This document shows, piece by piece, positions 39,683-51,184 of a stretch of DNA of 64,000 nt. The position numbers and the translations under genes were made by a program. The first letter of the stretch is position 1. Each line of letters opens with the position of its first letter. The notes under the pieces are model-generated. The model was given only the letters and a program-made list of their open reading frames with translations. It was not told the DNA's origin and did not search any database. The stretch comes from Candidatus Macondimonas diazotrophica (GTDB lineage: Bacteria > Pseudomonadota > Gammaproteobacteria > UBA5335). The stretch is from NCBI RefSeq assembly GCF_004684205.1, contig NZ_SRIO01000001.1, forward strand, positions 248,001-312,000. Direction: 5' to 3'.

Positions 39683-41854
39683 CTATCGATCCGTCAGATC
39701 GCGCGTGCCCCGCACCCGTTTCACCCAGTGATTGAGCCCCCAGCCGACACCCAGCAGCACCAGGGCACTGGCCGCCAGCGTGAGGAGCGTGGCGCCATCG
39801 GGATTGCGCAGGCTGGCTCGCAATCGATCGGTGAAGAACGCCAGGGCGGCGATCCCCGGCCCCATGCCGATCACCGTGCCCAGCAGATAATCCCGCCAAC
39901 GGATCCGGACCGACCCGGCCACCAGGTTGATCACCGCAAAGGGCGCCACGGGCACGATCCGCACCGTCGCTACGGCCATGACCCCATTGCGCGTGATGCG
40001 CTGGGCAATGGCCTCGATTCGGTCGTGGGCGATCGGCCAGCGGCCGCGCCCGCCCAACCAGACCCCCAAGGCATAACCCATGCCCGCGCTGAGCAGCGTG
40101 CCGGTCAACGCATAGACGAATCCGGTCAGCGAACCAAACACCAGCACAGTGGCGACGATCAGCGCGGTGACGGGCACCATGAGCAGGCTGGCCACCACGA
40201 AAATAAGAACCAGCCACAGCGGCGCCAATGGCAGCCGGGCCACCGATTCGACCGCCGCGCGCATCCGTTCGGGCTCGAGCCATTCGCCCAGCGCGGTGAA
40301 CCGCCATGCCAATCCCAGTGCCACGAGCGCCACGAGCGCCGCGCCGACCGCCAGGCGACGCGGCGTGACCGCGGAGGACGACTGCGGCTCCGCCGCGGCT
40401 GGAAACAGCTCCTGCACCAGCGCTTCGGGTTCGATCGGCCGCTCCGGATCACAGATCTCCTGGCGCGTCAGCCAGCCTTCCTCATAGGGCGGCAACTCGG
40501 GTTCCAGCGGACGCAGGCTCCGTCCCTCGCCCCGCAGCGCCTCGATCCCATGCCGCAAGCCACCGTGGTGTCGAATGGCGGCGTCCACCAGATCGGGCGT
40601 GGTATCGAGGTGCTCGGCCAGGAGCCGGTTGCGCAGCGCCCGGATCCCCGGCTGCGTCGCTGCCTCCTCGGGCGTCATCTCGATCGCCAGATCGCATTCG
40701 GTGTCGAGCCCCATAGAGCGGTTGTTGAGATTGGACGAGCCGATGTGGACGAAGCGATCGTCGATGATCATGAGCTTGCTGTGCAGACGGATGGACTGAT
40801 CCAATCCGAGCCCGGGAATGTCCGCGTAATAGACTCCCAGGCGGTCATGCACATCCGCCTGGCGGATGTTCTGCAAAATGCGGATGCGCATCTGGTCCAG
40901 CGACTGCTGCGAGAGCCAGCCGTCGGTGTTGCGCGGCAGGACGATCACGACCTGCGGTCCATCCTGGGCCTGCAGACGCTCGGCCAATACGGCGGCGATG
41001 GCATCGACGGTCAGGTACTGGTTCTCGATATAGATGCTTTGCTGCGCCGCAGCGATGCTGTCGAGATAGAGCCGCTCGATCTCGCGGACTTCCGCCTGGG
41101 TTTCATATTGCGGACGCGTCCGGCTGATCGCCACCTGGACATCGGTCAACTCCGGCGTGATCCCCTCCAGCCACGGAAAGTCGGCCGGCCGGCCGACCGG
41201 CGGCTCATCTACCTCGATGTCTTCGCCGGTGGCCCGCTGCCATCGTTCCCGCGCCAGTTCACCCAGCGCTCCCGCCACAGGCCCGCTCACCATCATCTGA
41301 ACGTCGTGATGGGGCCTGCCGCCCAATCCATCGGCTGCGCAGCGGCGCGGATCATCCACCCGGTGTGCGGAGGTATCCCAGCGGCCGCGCGCCGGGTCGA
41401 TCCCGCCGACGAAAGCCAGGCCATCATCGATCACCACGACCTTTTCGTGGTGCGCGGCGCCCAGCGGACAAAAGCCGTCCAGGCGAAAACGGACGCGCTC
41501 ATGCGTACTCCAATCCAGCTTGTAGCGAATCAGCCGCTCCCGCCCGCGCCCCAACAACAGGGAATAGTCCCAGTTCAGCATGAACACGCGCAGATTGGGC
41601 TGCCGCACCGCCAACCCATTGAGCAGATCTCGCAGCGGTGGACAGGATTCCACGCCGTCCTCCGATTCGGCGGGAACCAGGCACAGACTGCTGTAGATAT
41701 CCCAGCTCAGTAGAAACACCGTCTCGCGGGCCTGCCGCAAGCCGGAATTCAAAGCCGAGAAATAGTCCTGCCCGTCGATCAGGAACGCCACCCGTTCGGC
41801 TGCTTCCAGCCGCCAGCAGTTTCGTCCCGGTTCCAAAATACGCTTGAACGTCAT
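39683..41854 (-). CDS. Phospholipase D-VTT (DedA-like) membrane fusion protein
   Basis: A 723-aa two-part protein. Residues about 20-480 form a phospholipase D/cardiolipin-synthase-like domain with two HKD motifs: HEKVVVIDD (136-144) and LHSKLMIIDDRFVHIGSSNLNNR. From about 500 onward are several membrane helices containing a VTT/SNARE-associated domain of the TVP38/DedA kind (VYALTGTLLSAGMGYALG and FAVINLVAGSVRIRWRDYLL). VTT proteins include lipid scramblases, so joining lipid cleavage or transfer to lipid movement is plausible. It is coupled to the EEP phosphatase gene downstream. Confidence 0.9.
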   Translation of the reverse strand: MTFKRILEPGRNCWRLEAAERVAFLIDGQDYFSALNSGLRQARETVFLLSWDIYSSLCLVPAESEDGVESCPPLRDLLNGLAVRQPNLRVFMLNWDYSLLLGRGRERLIRYKLDWSTHERVRFRLDGFCPLGAAHHEKVVVIDDGLAFVGGIDPARGRWDTSAHRVDDPRRCAADGLGGRPHHDVQMMVSGPVAGALGELARERWQRATGEDIEVDEPPVGRPADFPWLEGITPELTDVQVAISRTRPQYETQAEVREIERLYLDSIAAAQQSIYIENQYLTVDAIAAVLAERLQAQDGPQVVIVLPRNTDGWLSQQSLDQMRIRILQNIRQADVHDRLGVYYADIPGLGLDQSIRLHSKLMIIDDRFVHIGSSNLNNRSMGLDTECDLAIEMTPEEAATQPGIRALRNRLLAEHLDTTPDLVDAAIRHHGGLRHGIEALRGEGRSLRPLEPELPPYEEGWLTRQEICDPERPIEPEALVQELFPAAAEPQSSSAVTPRRLAVGAALVALVALGLAWRFTALGEWLEPERMRAAVESVARLPLAPLWLVLIFVVASLLMVPVTALIVATVLVFGSLTGFVYALTGTLLSAGMGYALGVWLGGRGRWPIAHDRIEAIAQRITRNGVMAVATVRIVPVAPFAVINLVAGSVRIRWRDYLLGTVIGMGPGIAALAFFTDRLRASLRNPDGATLLTLAASALVLLGVGWGLNHWVKRVRGTRDLTDR

Positions 41855-41959
41855 GCCGGTTCCTCATTCGCGAGCCGATACCCCCGATCGGAAGTCGAGG
41901 GGCGCATGACAGACCATTTCAGACAGCGACGGTTCTGTAAAGTGAGACCGGCAGCGCGC

Positions 41960-43147
41960 TCACCCCGCCCGGCCATCGAGGCGCGGACGGAACAGCATGG
42001 GTGCATAACACCCGATGAACAGCAGGAAACCGGCACACCAGAACCCGGCCGATACGGCCACGGCGAAACGCGGCGCGGGGCCGATCAGGGCCACACGGAC
42101 GCCGGCGGACAGCGCCACGAACAGAAAGGCAATCGTCATCAGTCCAGGCGGGGAGAGCGGGCGGGCCGTGTGGCCAAGGCTCACGCGCGCCATCATGGCG
42201 AGAATCAGACCACCTACACCGCCGATGGTGAAGGCATGCAGCGCCGCGCCCCCATTGGCCAGAAGCCCCGCATGCCAGGCCGTGAGTCCCCCCAGGGCCA
42301 CCACCAGCCAGAGGTGGCCGAGATGCAGCGACCACAGCAAGGGCACACGCAAGATCCCCGGATGGAACCAGCGTGCAGCGCGCCAGCCATGCACAGCGGT
42401 GATCACACCGAACAGCGGCACCCAACGCGGATCGGGGGCCAGCGCGATTCCCTGCGCCGCCAGAATCGCGAGCAGCAGCAGGCTGACGATCGCGCTGCGC
42501 GGCAACCACGGCGCTTCGGACACCGGCGCCGCAAGTCCCAACCCGTTTGCGGTAAACGCGGGAATGATACGCCCGCCGATCAGAACGATGACCGCGCCGA
42601 TGAGCCACAACGCCGCCCAGGCCGCCTGGCGCAGCAAGACGAAGTCCTGTTGGAGCTGGGCAATCGAGGCCATCGCATCGGCCATGGCGAGCAAGACCAG
42701 CAACCCAACCAGGGGGTAGTTGCGACGCTGGTGAACACGCCTGAGCTGCCACGCCACCCGAACCGCCACCGCCGGCAGGAACAACAGCTCCGCCGCCATC
42801 GCCCAGGCCACCGGAATGGCCGGCCACAACCAAGCGATGCGTGCCGCGACCCACAGGCCGAACAGGCCCATGAGCGGCGCGCCGCGCAGACCGGGCGACC
42901 CGGTCCAGTTCTGTACCGCCGTCAGAACGAACCCGGCGATCACCGCACACGCAAAGCCGAAGGGCATCTCGCGCAGATGCCACGCCAACCAGCCCCCACG
43001 CGGCGCGAAATCGCCCAGCCAATCGAGATAAGCCGCCGCCCACAGCGCCGCCCCCAACGCGGCAAACGCCGCCGCGCCAAGGAAAAAAGGCCGAAAACCC
43101 AGCGCGAACAATGGAATCGCCGCGGATCGATCGGAATCTTGCATCAT
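41960..43147 (-). CDS. NnrS family membrane protein
   Basis: Polytopic inner-membrane protein of 395 aa and about 12 helices, in the NnrS family linked to nitric oxide stress and denitrification. FALGFRPFFLGAAAFAALG, the HLREMPFGFACAVIAGFVLTA block, GGRIIPAFTANG and HAFTIGGVGGLILAMMARVSLGHT are typical, with conserved histidines thought to bind metal or haem. Start at 43147 is backed by GAGGAGG 10 bases upstream; a much longer frame without such support is not credible. No nor or nir genes are in the window. Confidence 0.9.
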   Translation of the reverse strand: MMQDSDRSAAIPLFALGFRPFFLGAAAFAALGAALWAAAYLDWLGDFAPRGGWLAWHLREMPFGFACAVIAGFVLTAVQNWTGSPGLRGAPLMGLFGLWVAARIAWLWPAIPVAWAMAAELLFLPAVAVRVAWQLRRVHQRRNYPLVGLLVLLAMADAMASIAQLQQDFVLLRQAAWAALWLIGAVIVLIGGRIIPAFTANGLGLAAPVSEAPWLPRSAIVSLLLLAILAAQGIALAPDPRWVPLFGVITAVHGWRAARWFHPGILRVPLLWSLHLGHLWLVVALGGLTAWHAGLLANGGAALHAFTIGGVGGLILAMMARVSLGHTARPLSPPGLMTIAFLFVALSAGVRVALIGPAPRFAVAVSAGFWCAGFLLFIGCYAPMLFRPRLDGRAG

Positions 43148-43295
43148 TTCAGGTCTGCCTCCTCGCGCGCCATTCGGCCCATTGTGCGACCGGGCACCGG
43201 CAGCTGAACTGATCCGGAACAGCAATCGGGTTGCGCGGACGCGGCGCGTTGGCCGCCCGACCGGCGGCGCCAACCCACCCGTTCTCGAGCCCCCC

Positions 43296-43655
43296 TCAGC
43301 TGCCCGTGTCGGACCAGACGCCGAATTCGTTTCCGCTGGGCTCGGCAAAGTGGAAACGCCGGCCACCGGGAAACACGAACACGGGCTTGGTGATCCGGCC
43401 GCCACAAGACCGGACCTTGGCCAGCGTCTCTTCGAGGTGCGCACTGTAGAACACCAGCAAGGCGCCACCATCCTCGACGGTCGACTTCAATGCGCCGCGG
43501 TAGAATCCGCCATCGATGCCCTGATCCGAAAAGGCCGCGTAATCGGGCCCGTAATCCACGAAAGACCAGCCGAATGCCGCCTCGAAGAACGCTTTGGTCT
43601 TCAACAGATCATGGGCGCAAAACTCGACATAGTTCAGCTTTTCGTGCGCGTTCAT
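43296..43655 (-). CDS. VOC family protein (glyoxalase-like)
   Basis: A 119-aa single-domain protein of the vicinal oxygen chelate fold: NYVEFCAHDLLKTKAFFEAAFGW begins the first beta-alpha-beta unit (quoted in part), and GGRRFHFAEPSGNEFGVW ends the second. The family includes dioxygenases, glyoxalases and antibiotic-binding proteins, and this subgroup has no settled function. AAGGAGG lies 7 bases before the ATG. Confidence 0.88.
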   Translation of the reverse strand: MNAHEKLNYVEFCAHDLLKTKAFFEAAFGWSFVDYGPDYAAFSDQGIDGGFYRGALKSTVEDGGALLVFYSAHLEETLAKVRSCGGRITKPVFVFPGGRRFHFAEPSGNEFGVWSDTGS

Positions 43656-43737
43656 CCGCCTGCCTCCTTGAATCGGGACCCTGGAAAAAGCGGTGCGCGC
43701 CGATCGGCTTTCACCGCCCCCTGTTGCGCTGAACCGC

Positions 43738-44133
43738 TTACACGTCCACCTTGAAGCCCAAATCGACATCGCAGCCAGCCTGGCCGCCGCGTATTCCCCA
43801 GTTCTCGCGCGGAATTTCGCGGAGCAGGATTTTAACGTGGTCCCTGGGAATGCCCAGCGGCGCCAGGCCATCGACGATCGTCCGATAAAGTGCGCGCTTG
43901 GCATCGAGCGAGCGACCGGCGAAGGCATCGATGCTGATGTGCGTATAGCGCTCGGGATAGTTCCGACCGGGCGGACAGGCAAAGCGATGAGGCGCATGGA
44001 CCATCAGCCGAACGTTCCGGTCGGTCGTCTTGATCTGAAACGCTTCGCACAGCGCGGTGTGAACGGCCGCCATCAAGGCAATCTCCTGATCCGGGGTGTA
44101 CTGCTTTCGGACCTCGATCAGCACGCTGGGCAT
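43738..44133 (-). CDS. Tautomerase family protein
   Basis: A 131-aa member of the tautomerase superfamily. The start MPSVLIEVRKQYTPDQE places Pro directly after Met, to be exposed as the catalytic N-terminal base once Met is removed; LLREIPRENWGIRGGQAG near the C-terminus matches the Tautomerase_2 subgroup. This proline requirement and the GGAGGG site before 44133 decide the start over the longer frame. The substrate is unknown. It is the gene upstream of the VOC protein gene on the same strand. Confidence 0.85.
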   Translation of the reverse strand: MPSVLIEVRKQYTPDQEIALMAAVHTALCEAFQIKTTDRNVRLMVHAPHRFACPPGRNYPERYTHISIDAFAGRSLDAKRALYRTIVDGLAPLGIPRDHVKILLREIPRENWGIRGGQAGCDVDLGFKVDV

Positions 44134-44257
44134 GCGGGTTCCCTCCGATCCGCCGGGCTGAGCCGGACGCACATTGGGGTGACGGGCCGTTCGGCCCAGG
44201 CCGGATCTGGGGCGCAGCGCCGGACATCGGCCAGCGCGCCTTGCTCCCGCAGTCGCG

Positions 44258-45820
44258 TCAAAACCAACCTGTCTTTCGCCGCCGCCGGGAAACGCGACTC
44301 AACCCCAGCGCACCCAGAAGGCCCCGGGTCAGCTCGCGTGCCACTGTGCGGCCAATCTGTCGCGTCGTCGTGCTGTTGAGCACGCGATCGAGCATGCCGG
44401 CTTCGGCCTTACCGCGGGCGCGGGGCCGCACCGCTTCCTGGGGTTCGGCTTCGGGGCGCTGCTGAACTGCCTGGATTTTCTCCGTCAGGATTTCGTAGGC
44501 GCTTTCCCGGTCGATGGATTGATTGTATTCCGCTGCCAGCGCCGAGCGCGCCACGAGCTGCTCGATCTCCACCGGCGTCAGGATGTCCATGCGCGACTCG
44601 GGCGCTCGCATGAGCGTGTGCACCAAGGGCGTGGGAATGCCCTTTTCGTTCAACACGCTGACCAGAGCTTCGCCGATGCCCAAGGCGGTCAGCAGCGTTT
44701 CGGTCTCATACCATCGGGTGATCGGGTAGTTTTCCGCGGCAAGCTTGATGGCCTTGCGGTCCCGGGCGGTAAAGGCCCGGAGCGCATGCTGCACCTTCAA
44801 GCCGAGCTGGGACAGCACACTCTCGGGCAGATCCGCAGGATTCTGGGTAATGAAAAACAGACCCACGCCCTTGGAACGGATCAGCTTGATGATGGCATCG
44901 AGTTGCTGCATCAGCGCCGGGCTGGCCTCCTGGAAGACCAGATGCGCCTCGTCGACGAAAATGCACAGCTTGGGCTGCGCCAGGTCGCCAGCTTCGGGAA
45001 ACGCCGCATAGATTTCGGCCAGCATCTGCAACATGAAGGTACTGAAGAGCTTCGGACGGTCCTGGATGTCGGTCAGGCGCACCACGCTCACGACGCCGCG
45101 CCCGTTCTCGTCGATCCGGCAAAGATCCGCGACGTCGAACGACAGCTCGCCAAAGAACGCTTCGGCGCCCTGCTGCTCGAGCTCCACCACCTTGCGCAGT
45201 ATCGTCGCGGCGGTGGCCGAGCTGAACCGGCCGTACTCCGCTTCGATCTCAGCCTTGCCCTCGTTCCCGAGAAACTGCAGGACTTTCTTGAAGTCCTTGA
45301 GATCGAGCAGCGGCAACTGGCGATCGTCACTGTATTTGAACACCATCGCCACGACCCCGCCCTGGGTATCGTTCAGTCCCAGCATGCGGCTGAACAGGAC
45401 CGGGCCGAATTCGCTGACCGTGGCCCGTAGGCGGACCCCTTTTTCATCGGACAGACTGAGCAGTTCGACCGGATAGCCGGTCGGCTTCCAGTCCACGCCG
45501 ATCGCTTGACTGCGCTCGTCGATCTTGGGGTGCGGCGTGCCCGGCATGGCGATGCCCGAGAGATCGCCTTTGACGTCCATCAGCAGACTGGGCACGCCCA
45601 GGGCGGACAGCTGTTCGGCCAACACCTGCAGGCTCTTGGTCTTGCCGGTGCCGGTGGCGCCCGCGATCAGGCCATGCCGATTGAGCGTACGCAGGGGTAC
45701 CTTCACCGGCAGATCGCGAACCGCGGCGCCCTCGCGCATGGCGCCGCCCAGCACCAGCGCCGGGCCCTTGAAGTCATAACCCTGGTGAATGTCCGCGTAG
45801 AACTCGTCATGTTCGGTCAT
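44258..45820 (-). CDS. HerA-like ATPase, YjgR/DUF853 family
   Basis: A 520-aa P-loop ATPase of the HerA/FtsK superfamily, YjgR branch. Walker A is GATGTGKTKSL (54-64), Walker B is LCIFVDEAHLVF, and SKGVGLFFITQNPADLPESVLSQLG is the sensor block (quoted in part from residues after 250). The C-terminus ends with a basic patch SRRRRKTGWF. Cellular role is unsettled. It has no visible nuclease partner (no NurA-like gene), which argues against a HerA-NurA repair role. The start lacks a strong ribosome-binding site. Confidence 0.9.
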   Translation of the reverse strand: MTEHDEFYADIHQGYDFKGPALVLGGAMREGAAVRDLPVKVPLRTLNRHGLIAGATGTGKTKSLQVLAEQLSALGVPSLLMDVKGDLSGIAMPGTPHPKIDERSQAIGVDWKPTGYPVELLSLSDEKGVRLRATVSEFGPVLFSRMLGLNDTQGGVVAMVFKYSDDRQLPLLDLKDFKKVLQFLGNEGKAEIEAEYGRFSSATAATILRKVVELEQQGAEAFFGELSFDVADLCRIDENGRGVVSVVRLTDIQDRPKLFSTFMLQMLAEIYAAFPEAGDLAQPKLCIFVDEAHLVFQEASPALMQQLDAIIKLIRSKGVGLFFITQNPADLPESVLSQLGLKVQHALRAFTARDRKAIKLAAENYPITRWYETETLLTALGIGEALVSVLNEKGIPTPLVHTLMRAPESRMDILTPVEIEQLVARSALAAEYNQSIDRESAYEILTEKIQAVQQRPEAEPQEAVRPRARGKAEAGMLDRVLNSTTTRQIGRTVARELTRGLLGALGLSRVSRRRRKTGWF

Positions 45821-46136
45821 CGTCGGCCCGGTCTGGTGCTTCGATTCCCGCACAGTACCATCGCGGGCGCCGCAACGTCCGCCCCCTTGGCGGGGCATCA
45901 CGGATCCAACACGCCGCACCGCCGCGGCCCGATCATGCCGAACCCGCCTGAACGGACCGGCGCCAGCAAGCCCGGTCAGGCCACCGGTCCAGCAATCCTC
46001 AGGAAATGTCGCGTCGGGCCGCTGACCGAATCAGTCTGTCCTGTGACTGGTATACCGTGAGCGGAGCTGAACTTTCGACCACCCGCGCCGGTCACACCGC
46101 CAGCAGCCGTTCCGCCCGCCATGCCATCAGCGAGCC
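45821..46136. other. Divergent intergenic region
   Basis: About 0.3 kb between the HerA-like gene (minus) and the DUF5752 gene (plus), so it should hold both promoters. The only AT-richer spot is around 46040-46060, with an 8-bp palindrome GGTATACC (46049-46056), which could include a -10 element for the plus-strand genes. No gene seen. Confidence 0.4.
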
Positions 46137-46793
46137 ATGCCTGAACAACGCAACGCATTCATCGTGAAAGATTGCGCCCTGGTCGTCCTCGCCACCGGGA
46201 TCCATGCGCAGAGCCTGCAGGGCCTCTACGAAGGCCTATTGGCAGTCCCCACCGATAGCGTCTACCACCACTTCTGGGGCGGCCTGCTGCGCGCGCGCTT
46301 CGACGACCCGGAGTTCAACAACGATTTCGCCGCCTGGGTCCGTCATGCCCTGCACGACCTGCCGCTGGCCGAGCGTCTGGCGGTCATCGATCCGGCGGAC
46401 TTCGTGGATACCGAAGCGCTGCGCCAAGAGGTGCTCGAGGTGGTCGAGCAGCGTCTCGACGAAATCAGCGGGCCGCTATGGGCTCCGCGCGATCAACGCT
46501 TTCACTTCATGCGCGGCCAGCTGGTCGTCTTCGATACCGGCTTACGGCTCTCGGAACCCCATGAGCTCGTCGAGCTCCTGCCCAAACTGTCGCTCGGCAG
46601 CATGTACTACCACGTCATCGATGCGCGCAGCCGACCCACGCAGGGCGTCGATGATTTCCGCACCTGGATCGACGGTCACGCCGGTCTGGGTGAAGAACTC
46701 AGTCAGATCGACCCGTACTTCACCTCCCTGCAAGATCTGCGCGATCAGTATGCGCGCGTGGTCTCCGCCTACTTCACGATGGACGCCCGATGA
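46137..46793 (+). CDS. DUF5752 family protein
   Basis: A 218-aa cytosolic protein of a family named only by its domain number. AFIVKDCALVVLATGIHAQSL, VYHHFWGGLLRARF, DDPEFNNDFAAWVRHALHD and a late STYLQ-free segment LGSMYYHVIDARSRPTQG are the conserved-looking blocks, rich in aromatic and charged residues. It overlaps the TreT-like glycosyltransferase gene by ATGA, and members of this family are usually neighbours of such glycosyltransferases, so a supporting role in that reaction is inferred. No catalytic motif is recognised. Confidence 0.82.
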   Translation: MPEQRNAFIVKDCALVVLATGIHAQSLQGLYEGLLAVPTDSVYHHFWGGLLRARFDDPEFNNDFAAWVRHALHDLPLAERLAVIDPADFVDTEALRQEVLEVVEQRLDEISGPLWAPRDQRFHFMRGQLVVFDTGLRLSEPHELVELLPKLSLGSMYYHVIDARSRPTQGVDDFRTWIDGHAGLGEELSQIDPYFTSLQDLRDQYARVVSAYFTMDAR

Positions 46794-48031
46794 ATTCCCT
46801 GCTCACCGCCTATGCCGAAGTTGCCGGCAGCGATGTCGTGCAGCATCTGATCCAGTTGGCCGCGCCGCTTCGCGGGATGAAGATCGTGCACGTCAATTCC
46901 ACGCGCGCCGGCGGTGGGGTTGCCGAAATCCTTCACAAGCTCGTCCCGCTGATGGAAGCGCTCGGAATCGACACCCGCTGGGAAGTGATTACCGGCGAGG
47001 AGTCGTTCTACCAATGCACCAAGGCCATCCACAACGCCATGCAGGGCAATCCGGCACCCGTGCCCGAGACCCTGATGCGCGCCTTCGAGGACACCACGGC
47101 GCGCAATGCCGAGATGTTGGGCCCAGTGCTGCGCGAGGCGGATGTGGTCTTCATCCACGATCCGCAGCCGGTCGGCCTGCTGCGCCATCTGCCCGATCGT
47201 CGTGGCAAATGGATCTGGCGCTGTCATATCGATGCCAGCCATCCGCAGCGCGCCGTATGGCGCTTCCTGCGCGGCTATGTCGCCGACCACGATGCCAGCG
47301 TTTTTTCCCTGGCTGATTTCGCCCAGCGCCTGCCGCACCCGATCTACCTGATTCCCCCCAGCATCGATCCATTGAGCGAAAAGAACATCGACCTGCCGGC
47401 CGAGCGCGCCGAAGCGATCTGCGCGCAGCAGGGCATCGATTCGGGACGTCCGCTCATGCTGCAGGTCTCGCGCTACGACCGCTTCAAGGATCCGCTCGGC
47501 GTCATCGCGGCCTACCGCCTGGCCAAGACCTTCATGCCCCGCCTGCAACTGGCCTTGGCAGGGGGCGCTGCGGACGACGACCCAGAAGGTGAGGCCGTCC
47601 TGGCCGATGTGCGCGCCGCGGCCGGGGGCGATGACGACATCAAGGTCTTGCTGCTTCCGCCCGATGCCCATACCACCATCAACGCCCTGCAGCGCTCGGC
47701 GCAGTTCGTGCTGCAGAAATCGTTGCGCGAAGGGTTCGGACTGACCGTGACCGAAGGGATGTGGAAGAGCAAGCCGGTGATCGGCGGCAACACCGGCGGC
47801 ATTCGCCTGCAAGTCATCAACCACCACACCGGATTTCTGGTCAGTACGCCCGAAGGGGCCGCCCTGCGCGTACGCTATCTGCATCAGCACCCGGCGCTTT
47901 GCGCCGAGATGGGCGGCAAGGCCCGCGAATTCGTCCGGCAGAACTTCCTGATTACCCGTCAGTTGCGCGACTATCTGACCCTGATCCACGCGCTGATGGA
48001 CGGCCGCAAGGACCGCATCGAGCTGGTCTGA
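46790..48031 (+). CDS. TreT-like GT4 glycosyltransferase (trehalose synthase type)
   Basis: A 413-aa GT-B enzyme resembling the glycosyltransferring trehalose synthase TreT, which makes trehalose from NDP-glucose and glucose. KIVHVNSTRAGGGVAEILHK near residue 31-50, HDPQPVGLL, WRCHIDASHPQ, PPSIDPLSEKN and REGFGLTVTEGMWKSKPVIG are close to that group. Trehalose would fit with the NAGGN osmolyte genes 9 kb away, but a different acceptor cannot be excluded. It is coupled to the DUF5752 gene and followed after 45 bases by an efflux operon. Confidence 0.88.
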   Translation: MNSLLTAYAEVAGSDVVQHLIQLAAPLRGMKIVHVNSTRAGGGVAEILHKLVPLMEALGIDTRWEVITGEESFYQCTKAIHNAMQGNPAPVPETLMRAFEDTTARNAEMLGPVLREADVVFIHDPQPVGLLRHLPDRRGKWIWRCHIDASHPQRAVWRFLRGYVADHDASVFSLADFAQRLPHPIYLIPPSIDPLSEKNIDLPAERAEAICAQQGIDSGRPLMLQVSRYDRFKDPLGVIAAYRLAKTFMPRLQLALAGGAADDDPEGEAVLADVRAAAGGDDDIKVLLLPPDAHTTINALQRSAQFVLQKSLREGFGLTVTEGMWKSKPVIGGNTGGIRLQVINHHTGFLVSTPEGAALRVRYLHQHPALCAEMGGKAREFVRQNFLITRQLRDYLTLIHALMDGRKDRIELV

Positions 48032-48076
48032 GCCGGCATGGGGCCGATCTGAATCGAATCGAAGGTTGTCATTGTG

Positions 48077-49246
48077 ATGCGAACCGCGCCGCGCCGACTC
48101 GCCGCCCTGTTGCTGGTGCTGCTCATCTTGGCCGGCATGGGATACGCCGTCCATCTGTGGCGCCGCGAAGCGCCCGCCGACCCGGTCCTGGTGCCCGTGG
48201 AACGCGCCGATCTGGTCGAACTCATCACCGCACAGGGCAAGCTGGAGCCCAAGGAATACGTCGATGTCGGCGCGCAGGTTTCCGGGCAGCTGCGCGACCT
48301 GCATGTGGAGATCGGCGACCGGGTCCGTCGCGGCCAGCTCATCGCTGAGATCGACCCGCGCATCTATGCCGCCCGGGTCGAGGCCGACCGCGCACGGCTG
48401 GCTTCGCTCGAGGCCCAGCTCGCCGAGCAACAGGCCCAGATCGTCTACGCGCGACAGGTACGCGACCGCAATCGCCAATTGATCAGCAAGAACGCCGTGA
48501 GCCGCGAAGCACTGGAGGAGAGCGAATCCACCCTGCGCGTCGCCGAAGCGCGGGCTGCCTCACTCAAGGCGCAGATCGAGGAGGCTCGCTCGACCCTGGC
48601 CGGTGACGAAGCGAATCTCGGCTACACCAAGATCTATGCGCCGATGGACGGAACGGTGGCGAGCCAGACCGCGCGCGAAGGCCAGACGCTCAACGCCAAC
48701 CAGACCGCGCCGGTCATCCTGCAGATCGCCGACCTGGGCACCATGACGGTTCGGGCCCAGGTGGCCGAGGCCGACGTACCGCGCGTGCAACCCGGCATGG
48801 ACGTTTCGTTCACCACGCTGGGATCGCTGAACCGGCGCTGGCAGGCGGTCGTGCGCCAGATCCTGCCCACACCGGAAGTCATCAACGATGTGGTGCTCTA
48901 CAACGTGCTGGCCGATGTGGACAATCGCGATGGCGAGCTTATGAACGGGATGAGTACGCAGATGTTCTTCCACGTGGCCAGCGCCGAGGATGTGCCGGTG
49001 ATACCCGCCGCGGCGCTCGGGCGGCGCCTGCCGGCGCAGGACAGCGATCGGGGCGAAGCCTATGAGGTGATGCGCCAGATCGATGATCGGCTGGAACGGA
49101 CCGTGGTCCACATCGGATTGATGACCCGCACCCAGGCCGAGGTTCGCGACGGTCTCACCCCCGGGGATTCGGTGGCGCTGACCGCGCAGGTCACGCCGGG
49201 CGTCGCGGGGGGGACGCGTGGTATGGCGGCCGGGGCGGTGCATTGA
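48077..49246 (+). CDS. MacA-like periplasmic adaptor (HlyD family)
   Basis: Membrane-fusion protein of an ABC-type tripartite efflux pump, 389 aa. One N-terminal helix (about 9-27) anchors it; then LVELITAQGKLEPKEYVDVGAQVSG opens the lipoyl domain (quoted in part from residue 43), a coiled-coil hairpin spans about 95-180 (EAQLAEQQAQIVYARQVRDR), and the beta barrel has IYAPMDGTVASQTAREGQ. The ATG at 48077 is preceded by an in-frame GTG three bases upstream. Its partner ABC gene starts just after its stop. Confidence 0.9.
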   Translation: MRTAPRRLAALLLVLLILAGMGYAVHLWRREAPADPVLVPVERADLVELITAQGKLEPKEYVDVGAQVSGQLRDLHVEIGDRVRRGQLIAEIDPRIYAARVEADRARLASLEAQLAEQQAQIVYARQVRDRNRQLISKNAVSREALEESESTLRVAEARAASLKAQIEEARSTLAGDEANLGYTKIYAPMDGTVASQTAREGQTLNANQTAPVILQIADLGTMTVRAQVAEADVPRVQPGMDVSFTTLGSLNRRWQAVVRQILPTPEVINDVVLYNVLADVDNRDGELMNGMSTQMFFHVASAEDVPVIPAAALGRRLPAQDSDRGEAYEVMRQIDDRLERTVVHIGLMTRTQAEVRDGLTPGDSVALTAQVTPGVAGGTRGMAAGAVH

Positions 49247-49248
49247 CG

Positions 49249-51180
<1,932 letters not shown>

Positions 51181-51184
51181 CGCT

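Noticed and set aside
39728-41713. 661-codon plus-strand open frame
   Set aside because: Fully antisense to the PLD-VTT gene, whose motifs are unmistakable; the frame has low-complexity Arg/Gln/His composition and no start context.
46769-48478. 569-codon minus-strand open frame
   Set aside because: Antisense to the TreT-like gene and the start of the adaptor gene; no recognisable domain.
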